Assembly: GCA_030433005.1 (NCBI GenBank)
Contig: JAUILQ010000055.1
Coordinates: 1-38,031 of the forward strand
Reading direction: 5' to 3'
Length of the DNA stretch: 38,031 bases
From: Alphaproteobacteria bacterium
GTDB lineage: Bacteria > Pseudomonadota > Alphaproteobacteria > Kiloniellales > DSM-21159
The translations under genes and the position numbers were made by a program. The notes under the pieces were generated by a model. It did not search any database. It had not been told where the DNA came from and saw only the letters and a list, made by a program, of their open reading frames with translations. This document shows, in pieces, positions 33,167 through 38,031 of this stretch; the first letter of the stretch is position 1; each line of letters starts with the position of its first letter.

Positions 33167-34953
33167 GCGTCGATCTCGGGACGGCGGCACCCTTTCTCGC
33201 TTTGGCCCTGACGCTCGGCGTCTTCCTGCTGTTCCTGCTCGAGCGGCTGCCGTCCGAGCTCGTCGCCTTCTGCGGCGCCGTGGCGGCGCTTGCCCTCGGT
33301 CTGATCGGCAACGAGGACATCCTGGCGGCGGTCGCCAATCCGGCCGTCGCGACGATCGGCGCGATGTTCCTGCTGACCGCCGCGCTGGTGCGGACCGGCG
33401 CGCTGGAGGCGGCCCTCGAGCGGCTGCGGCCGCTGGCCCGACGCCGGCCGGCACTGGCGGTCGGGGCGCTGCTGGCCGCCGCCGCGGCCGCCTCCGCCCT
33501 GATGAACAACACGCCGGTGGTCATGGTGCTGATTCCGATCGTCATCGCGCTCGCCAGGACCGCGGGCCTGGCGCCCTCGCGGCTGCTGATCCCGCTGTCC
33601 TACCTGGTCATCCTGGGCGGCACCTGCACGCTGATCGGCACCTCGACGAACCTGCTGGTCGACGGCATCGCACGCGATCTCGGCCTCCCGCCCTTCGGCC
33701 TGTTCGAGATCGCGCCACTCGGCCTCGTCGTGCTCGCCGTCGGGGCCGGCTTCCTGCTGCTGGCCGGACGCCGGCTGCTGCCCGACCGCAGCCTGCCGGC
33801 GTCCCGCACCCTCGAACCGGAGCCACGCAGCTTCCTGGTGGAGGTGCTGATTCCCGCGGCGTCGCCGCTGGTCGGCCGCAGGCTCGTCGAGGTCGAGGCG
33901 TTCAGCGCCGGCGGCGGGCGCGTGATCGACGTGATCCGCGCCGATGTCTCGCTGCGCCACGATCTTGCGGGCGTCGCCCTGGCCGTCGGCGACCGGGTCG
34001 TGCTCAAGACGCGCGACAGCGAGGTCATGGGCTTCCGGCCGGGGGCAAGGGGCGCCGTCGCCGGCGCGGCCGCCGGCGCCCAGCCGGTCGCGGCGCGCGA
34101 CAGCCTCGTCGCCGAGGTGCTGATCGGGCCGACCGCGCGGGTCCTCGGCCGCAGGCTCGGTCAGCTGCGCTGGCGCCGGCACTACGGCGTCTACCTGCTG
34201 GCCCTGCATCGCGAGGGCACGACGCCCGATGCGCCTCCCGAGTCGACGCGGCTCGCGGTCGGCGACACGCTGCTGCTCGAAGGGGCGCCGGCCGACCTCG
34301 CGCGTCTTGCCGAAGAAATGCGCCTGACCAACCTCGCGCCTTCGACGGCGCGCGCCTACCGCCGCGGCAAGGCGCCGATCGCGATCGGCGCGCTCGGGCT
34401 TGTCGTGCTGCTGGCCGCGCTCGGCGTCGCGCCGATCCTGACCCTGGCCCTGATCGCGGTCGCCGTCGTGCTGCTGCTGCGCTGCGTCGATCTCGACGAG
34501 GGCATCGGCGCGATGGACGGGCGCCTGCTGCTGCTGATCGTCTCGATGCTGGCGCTGGGCGCGGCGCTGGAGCGCAGCGGCGCCCTCGGCCTGCTGGTCG
34601 GCGGCCTGGTGCCGCTGCTCGAGGGCCTGCCCCCCTGGGCGGCGCTCGCGCTGTTCTACGCCGTGACCTCGATCCTGACCGAGCTGGTGACCAACAACGC
34701 CGTTGCCGTGCTGCTGACGCCGCTCGCCGCCGCCACCGCCCAGCAGCTCGGCCTCGATCCGCGTCCCTTCGTGGTCGCCGTGATGTTCGCGGCGAGCGCC
34801 AGCTTCGCGACGCCGATCGGCTACCAGACCAACACCCTGGTTCACGCTGCCGGCGGCTACCGTTTCGCCGACTTCCTGCGCGTCGGCCTGCCGATGAACC
34901 TGGTCGTCGGCACCGCGACGGTCGCGGCGATCCCGCTGTTCTGGCCGCTCTAG
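33163..34953 (+). CDS. SLC13/DASS-type anion transporter with RCK_C-like domains
   Basis: This 596-residue membrane protein of the SLC13 (divalent anion/Na+ symporter) group has two membrane blocks, residues about 1-215 and 400-596. They flank a hydrophilic centre with two TrkA-C/RCK_C-like repeats (about 225-300 and 315-390; each contains VGRRLVEVEAF or LGRRLGQLRW and ends VGDRVVLK or VGDTLLLEG). SLC13-type marks are ALMNNTPVVMVLIP, GGTCTLIGTSTNLLV, TELVTNNAVAVLLTP and ASFATPIGYQTNTLV. Substrates in this family include sulfate, phosphate and dicarboxylates. The ATG at 33163 is chosen over an upstream ATG because the protein then starts directly before the first membrane segment. Confidence 0.83.
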   Translation: MSVDLGTAAPFLALALTLGVFLLFLLERLPSELVAFCGAVAALALGLIGNEDILAAVANPAVATIGAMFLLTAALVRTGALEAALERLRPLARRRPALAVGALLAAAAAASALMNNTPVVMVLIPIVIALARTAGLAPSRLLIPLSYLVILGGTCTLIGTSTNLLVDGIARDLGLPPFGLFEIAPLGLVVLAVGAGFLLLAGRRLLPDRSLPASRTLEPEPRSFLVEVLIPAASPLVGRRLVEVEAFSAGGGRVIDVIRADVSLRHDLAGVALAVGDRVVLKTRDSEVMGFRPGARGAVAGAAAGAQPVAARDSLVAEVLIGPTARVLGRRLGQLRWRRHYGVYLLALHREGTTPDAPPESTRLAVGDTLLLEGAPADLARLAEEMRLTNLAPSTARAYRRGKAPIAIGALGLVVLLAALGVAPILTLALIAVAVVLLLRCVDLDEGIGAMDGRLLLLIVSMLALGAALERSGALGLLVGGLVPLLEGLPPWAALALFYAVTSILTELVTNNAVAVLLTPLAAATAQQLGLDPRPFVVAVMFAASASFATPIGYQTNTLVHAAGGYRFADFLRVGLPMNLVVGTATVAAIPLFWPL

Positions 34954-34977
34954 GCGCGCGGGCGTCGCGCCCGGGTC

Positions 34978-35029
34978 GCTTTCCGGCCATCGCCGCCGCC
35001 GGAAAGCCGTGTAGACAGTCCTTCCGGAA
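34978..35029. repeat. Inverted repeats (TTCCGG/CCGGAA) before the FAD oxidoreductase gene
   Basis: GCTTTCCGG (34978-34986) and CCGGAAAGC (34999-35007) form a perfect 9-bp inverted repeat with a 12-nt loop. A third related palindrome, TTCCGGAA, lies at 35022-35029, just before the ribosome site of the next gene. They may be operator copies. The first pair could also act as a weak hairpin after the transporter gene, but no T-run follows. Confidence 0.4.
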
Positions 35030-35052
35030 AGATGCTGCAGGGGAAGGGGCAG

Positions 35053-36357
35053 ATGGCGGAGCGCTACGACGCGATCATCATCGGGGCCGGCGTGATCGGT
35101 GCGGCGGTCGGGCTGGAGCTGGCACGCCGGGGCTGGCGCACGCTCAACCTCGACAGCCTGCCGAGCGCCGGCTACGGCTCGACCGCCGGCTCCTGCGCGA
35201 TCATCCGCCCCTACTACTCGACGCTCGAGGGCGCGGCGCTGGCCTACGAGGGCTACTTCTACTGGAAGCACTGGGCCGACCATCTGGGCGTCGAGGACGA
35301 GCGCGGCCTGGCCGAGTTCCGCGATGTCGGCTGCCTGGTCATGAAGACCGAGGAGAACGGGCACCTGTCCCGCATCCTCGCCAACATGGACCGGCTCGGC
35401 ATCCCCTACGAGGAGCTCGACCCCGAGGCCATCCGGGCGCGCCTGCCCAAGGTCAGCCTCGATCGCTTCGCCCCGGCCAGGCGGCCGACGGACCCCGGCT
35501 TCGGCGAGCCGAGCGGCGGCAGCCTGGAGGGCGCCGTGTTCTTCCCGACCGGCGGCTACGTCACCGACCCGCAGCTGTCGGCGCACAACCTGCAGCGCGC
35601 CGCAGAGGCGGCCGGCGGGGAGTTCCGCTTCAACGCCCGGGTGACCGCGATCCGCAAGGACCCCGAGGGCCGGATCGCCGGCGTGACGCTGGCCGACGGC
35701 GCCGAGATCGACGCGCCGGTCGTGGTCAACGTCGCCGGCCCGCACTCCAGCAAGGTCAACGCCCTGGCCGGCGCGCTCGGCGACATGACCATCTCGACGC
35801 GCGCGCTGAAGCAGGAGGTCGTGCACGTGCCGATGCCGGTGGCCGACTGGGACCGGGTCGGCATGGTGACCTCCGACAGCGACATCTCCTGCTACACCCG
35901 GCCGGAGAAGGGCAACTTCCTGCTGATCGGCAGCGAGGACCCGGAGTGCGACCCGCGCGACTGGGTCGACCCCGACGACTGGGACCGGAACTTCACCGAG
36001 CAGTGGCGCATCCAGGCGCTGCGCACCGCCCAGCGCTTTCCCGATCTCGGCATCCCGAGCCGGATGAAGGGCGTGGTCGAGCTCTACGACGTCGCCGACG
36101 ACTGGATCCCGATCTACGACGCCTCCTGCGTCCCGGGCTTCTTCATGGCCATCGGCACCAGCGGCAACCAGTTCAAGAACGCGCCGGTCGCCGGGGTCAT
36201 GATGGCCGAGCTGATCGAGAAGGTGCAGGCCGGCCACGACCACGACGCCGAGCCGGTCACGCTGGCGCTCAAGCACACCGGCCGGACCATCGACCTGGGC
36301 TTCTATTCCCGGAAGCGCGAGATCAACCGGGAGAGCAGCTTCTCGGTGCTGGGGTAG
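35053..36357 (+). CDS. FAD-dependent oxidoreductase (DAO / sarcosine-oxidase-like)
   Basis: This is a 434-residue flavoprotein of the D-amino-acid-oxidase superfamily. The FAD-binding motif GAGVIG is at residues 11-16 (IIIGAGVIGAAVGLELARRG). YGSTAGSCAIIRPYYST resembles the substrate-side loop of sarcosine oxidase beta and related amine dehydrogenases. FFPTGGYVTDPQLSAHNL and the C-terminal FFMAIGTSGNQFKNAPVAG complete the family pattern. It probably oxidises a secondary or N-methylated amine or an amino acid. ATG 35053 has AGGGGAAGGGG upstream and is preferred to an ATG seven codons earlier. It is monocistronic or leads into the CoA-transferase gene 77 nt downstream. Confidence 0.82.
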   Translation: MAERYDAIIIGAGVIGAAVGLELARRGWRTLNLDSLPSAGYGSTAGSCAIIRPYYSTLEGAALAYEGYFYWKHWADHLGVEDERGLAEFRDVGCLVMKTEENGHLSRILANMDRLGIPYEELDPEAIRARLPKVSLDRFAPARRPTDPGFGEPSGGSLEGAVFFPTGGYVTDPQLSAHNLQRAAEAAGGEFRFNARVTAIRKDPEGRIAGVTLADGAEIDAPVVVNVAGPHSSKVNALAGALGDMTISTRALKQEVVHVPMPVADWDRVGMVTSDSDISCYTRPEKGNFLLIGSEDPECDPRDWVDPDDWDRNFTEQWRIQALRTAQRFPDLGIPSRMKGVVELYDVADDWIPIYDASCVPGFFMAIGTSGNQFKNAPVAGVMMAELIEKVQAGHDHDAEPVTLALKHTGRTIDLGFYSRKREINRESSFSVLG

Positions 36358-36434
36358 CCGGCTGCACCGCCGTCGAGGGGTCGCCTTCGGACAGCGGCGG
36401 CGCTAGTCTCGCGCCGAAAAGCGGGAGCGAACGC

Positions 36435-37580
36435 ATGAAGGATCTCGAGGGCCTGCTGGTCGTGTCGGTCGAGCAGGCGGTGGCCGCGCCCTACTGCTCC
36501 GGCCGGCTCGCCGACGCCGGGGCGCGGGTCATCAAGGTCGAGCGGCCGGAGGGCGACTTCGCCCGGCGCTACGACGACTACGTCAACGGCGGCAGCGCCT
36601 ACTTCGTCTGGCTCAACCGCGGCAAGGAATCGCTGCGCCTTGACCTCAAGGACGCCGAGGACCACGCCCTGCTCGGCCGGCTGCTGGAGGAGGCCGACGT
36701 CTTCATCCAGAACCTGGCGCCGGGCGCCATGGCGCGCATGGGCTACGACCCCAAGGAGCTGCGCAAGCGGCGGCCCGAGCTGATCACCTGCTCGATCTCC
36801 GGCTACGGCGAGGAGGGGCCCTACCGCGACCAGAAGGCCTACGACCTGCTGGTCCAGGCCGAGTCGGGGCTCTGCGCGATCAACGGCACGCCCGAGGGGC
36901 CGGCGCGGGTCGGCGTCTCGGTCTGCGACATCGCCGCCGGCATGACCGCCTTCCAGGCGATCCTGCAGGCGCTGATCGGCCGGGCCAAGACCGGCGAGGG
37001 CCGAGCCATCGAGGTCTCGCTGTTCCACGCGCTCGCCGACTGGATGAACGTGCCCTACCTGCAGTACGTCTACGGCGGCAAGGCGCCGAAGCGCAGCGGC
37101 CTCAAGCACCCCTCGATCGCGCCCTACGGCGCCTATCCCTGCGCCGACGGCAAGGAGCTGCTGATCTCGATCCAGAACGAGCGCGAGTGGGCCAGCCTCT
37201 GCGAGAAGGTGCTGGAGCGCCCCGAGGTCGCGACGGATCCGCGCTTCGACTCCAACGTCCGCCGGGTCGCCAACCGCGAGGCGCTCGACGCCCTGGTCGC
37301 CGAGTGCTTCCGGCAGCGCGACCGCGAGGCCAACATCGCCCGACTCGACGCGGCGCGCATCGCCTACGGCCGCCTCTCGGACCTCGAGGACCTGTCGCAC
37401 CACCCGCAGAACCGGCTGATCCGGGTCGAGACGGAGAACGGCCCGGTCGAGATCCTCTCGTCCGGCGCCGTCGTCGCCGGCGAGAGCCCGGCGCTCGGCC
37501 CGGTGCCCGGCCTGGGCCAGCACGACCGTGCGATCCGCGCCGAGTTCGCTTCGGCCGGCGGCCGGAACCGGGTGGCATGA
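36435..37580 (+). CDS. Class III CoA-transferase (CaiB/BaiF family)
   Basis: This is a 381-residue family III CoA-transferase, which moves CoA between a CoA-thioester and a carboxylic acid through an aspartyl intermediate. The catalytic residue is Asp137 (KAYDLLVQAESGL). VSVEQAVAAPYCSGRLADAGARVIKVERPEGD, NRGKESLRLDLK and LFHALADWMNVPYLQYVYGG are typical family blocks. The frame reads back to 35946, but GGGAGCGA before the ATG at 36435 fixes the start and gives a usual length. It overlaps the cytochrome gene by ATGA. The acid and CoA donor are unknown. Confidence 0.87.
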   Translation: MKDLEGLLVVSVEQAVAAPYCSGRLADAGARVIKVERPEGDFARRYDDYVNGGSAYFVWLNRGKESLRLDLKDAEDHALLGRLLEEADVFIQNLAPGAMARMGYDPKELRKRRPELITCSISGYGEEGPYRDQKAYDLLVQAESGLCAINGTPEGPARVGVSVCDIAAGMTAFQAILQALIGRAKTGEGRAIEVSLFHALADWMNVPYLQYVYGGKAPKRSGLKHPSIAPYGAYPCADGKELLISIQNEREWASLCEKVLERPEVATDPRFDSNVRRVANREALDALVAECFRQRDREANIARLDAARIAYGRLSDLEDLSHHPQNRLIRVETENGPVEILSSGAVVAGESPALGPVPGLGQHDRAIRAEFASAGGRNRVA

Positions 37581-38014
37581 CGCGCCGGCGCCGGCGCGCG
37601 CTGCCGGCGGCGAGCCTGCTCGCCGCGGCGGCGCTCGCCGCGCTCGCGACCGCCGCACTCGTGACCGCCGGCCCCGCGGCGGCCCAGTCGCCGGGCGACG
37701 CCGGGCGCGGCGACCCGGCGAAGGGCCGGGAGATCGCCCGACAGCACTGCACGCGCTGTCACGTCGTCGGCGACCTCAACAGGTACGGCGGCATCGGCTC
37801 GACGCCCTCGTTCCAGATCCTGGCCCGGCGCGACGACTGGCTGGAGCGCTTCTCGGTGTTCTACGCGCTGCGCCCCCACCCGGTCTTCGTGCGCGTGCCC
37901 GACGTGCCGCCGCCGACCGAGCTGCCGAGCCACGTCGCGACGATCGAGATGACGCTGCAGCAGATCGAGGACGTGATCGCCTTCGTGCGGCAGATGCGCG
38001 CCGAGCTGAAGTAG
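37577..38014 (+). CDS. Exported class I cytochrome c
   Basis: This 145-residue protein has an Arg-rich start, a hydrophobic signal sequence and probable cleavage after AAA (about residue 36). A single c-type haem site, CTRCH, lies at residues 58-62, and a likely axial Met125 (TIEMT) at the far end. It is therefore a small periplasmic electron carrier or an enzyme subunit. The start overlaps the CoA-transferase stop (ATGA). Beyond that coupling there is no obvious functional link, though it could accept electrons from the upstream flavoprotein's pathway. The window ends 17 nt after its stop. Confidence 0.87.
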   Translation: MTRRRRRALPAASLLAAAALAALATAALVTAGPAAAQSPGDAGRGDPAKGREIARQHCTRCHVVGDLNRYGGIGSTPSFQILARRDDWLERFSVFYALRPHPVFVRVPDVPPPTELPSHVATIEMTLQQIEDVIAFVRQMRAELK

Positions 38015-38031
38015 CCGCGCCGCCGCTTGCC

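Noticed and set aside
32959..36276. 1105-residue open frame on the minus strand
   Set aside because: It lies opposite the transporter and FAD oxidoreductase genes, which have clear families. The translation is a low-complexity Arg/Asp/Gly/Ala/Gln shadow typical of the antisense frame in very GC-rich genes.

Overview
This window is very GC-rich (roughly 70%) chromosomal DNA with densely packed operons. Many genes overlap by ATGA or TGATG, and TRAP, ugp-type and liv-type uptake systems are abundant. That combination suggests a free-living, probably marine or soil, alphaproteobacterium of Rhodospirillales type. This placement is inferred from style and gene content only. I saw no rRNA, tRNA, CRISPR array, insertion sequence or phage gene.

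Region 1 (1-3281) is a sugar-acid block: the C-terminal part of a D-apionate-lactonase-like protein, a D-erythronate dehydrogenase-like SDR (denD) and a 2-oxotetronate isomerase-like enzyme (otnI). A DUF697 protein and, convergently, nicotinamidase (pncA) follow.

Region 2 (4651-17012) is the most intriguing part. One promoter with a 19-bp palindrome at its start site appears to drive twelve same-strand genes. They encode an E1 alpha/beta thiamine-diphosphate dehydrogenase pair with no E2/E3 nearby, a first TRAP transporter, an acetolactate-synthase-like ThDP enzyme, a second TRAP transporter, an SDR, an unrecognised internally duplicated protein (SGSHGG/DAGIG repeats) and an IclR regulator. 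It looks like a self-regulated uptake and catabolic unit for an unknown small organic acid or keto compound.

Region 3 (17180-21176) holds a DUF2189 membrane protein, an orphan PAS histidine kinase, a DmdA/GcvT-like tetrahydrofolate-dependent methyltransferase and an EmrE-type SMR pump.

Region 4 (21207-25725) is a ugp-type ABC importer split into divergent units: ugpC on one side, ugpA-ugpE-ugpB on the other. The intergenic region carries PhoB-box-like 11-bp-phased repeats pointing both ways, and a hairpin terminator closes the plus-strand unit.

Region 5 (25772-32992) is a seven-gene minus-strand operon: a 2-oxoglutarate/Fe(II) dioxygenase, livG, livF, livH, livM, an AhpD-like protein and a Tat-type binding protein. 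A LysR gene diverges from it across a 27-bp imperfect palindrome.

Region 6 (33110-38014) contains an SLC13-type transporter with RCK_C-like domains, preceded by a coupled 18-codon leader ORF. An FAD-dependent amine-oxidase-like protein, a class III CoA-transferase and a small exported cytochrome c follow.
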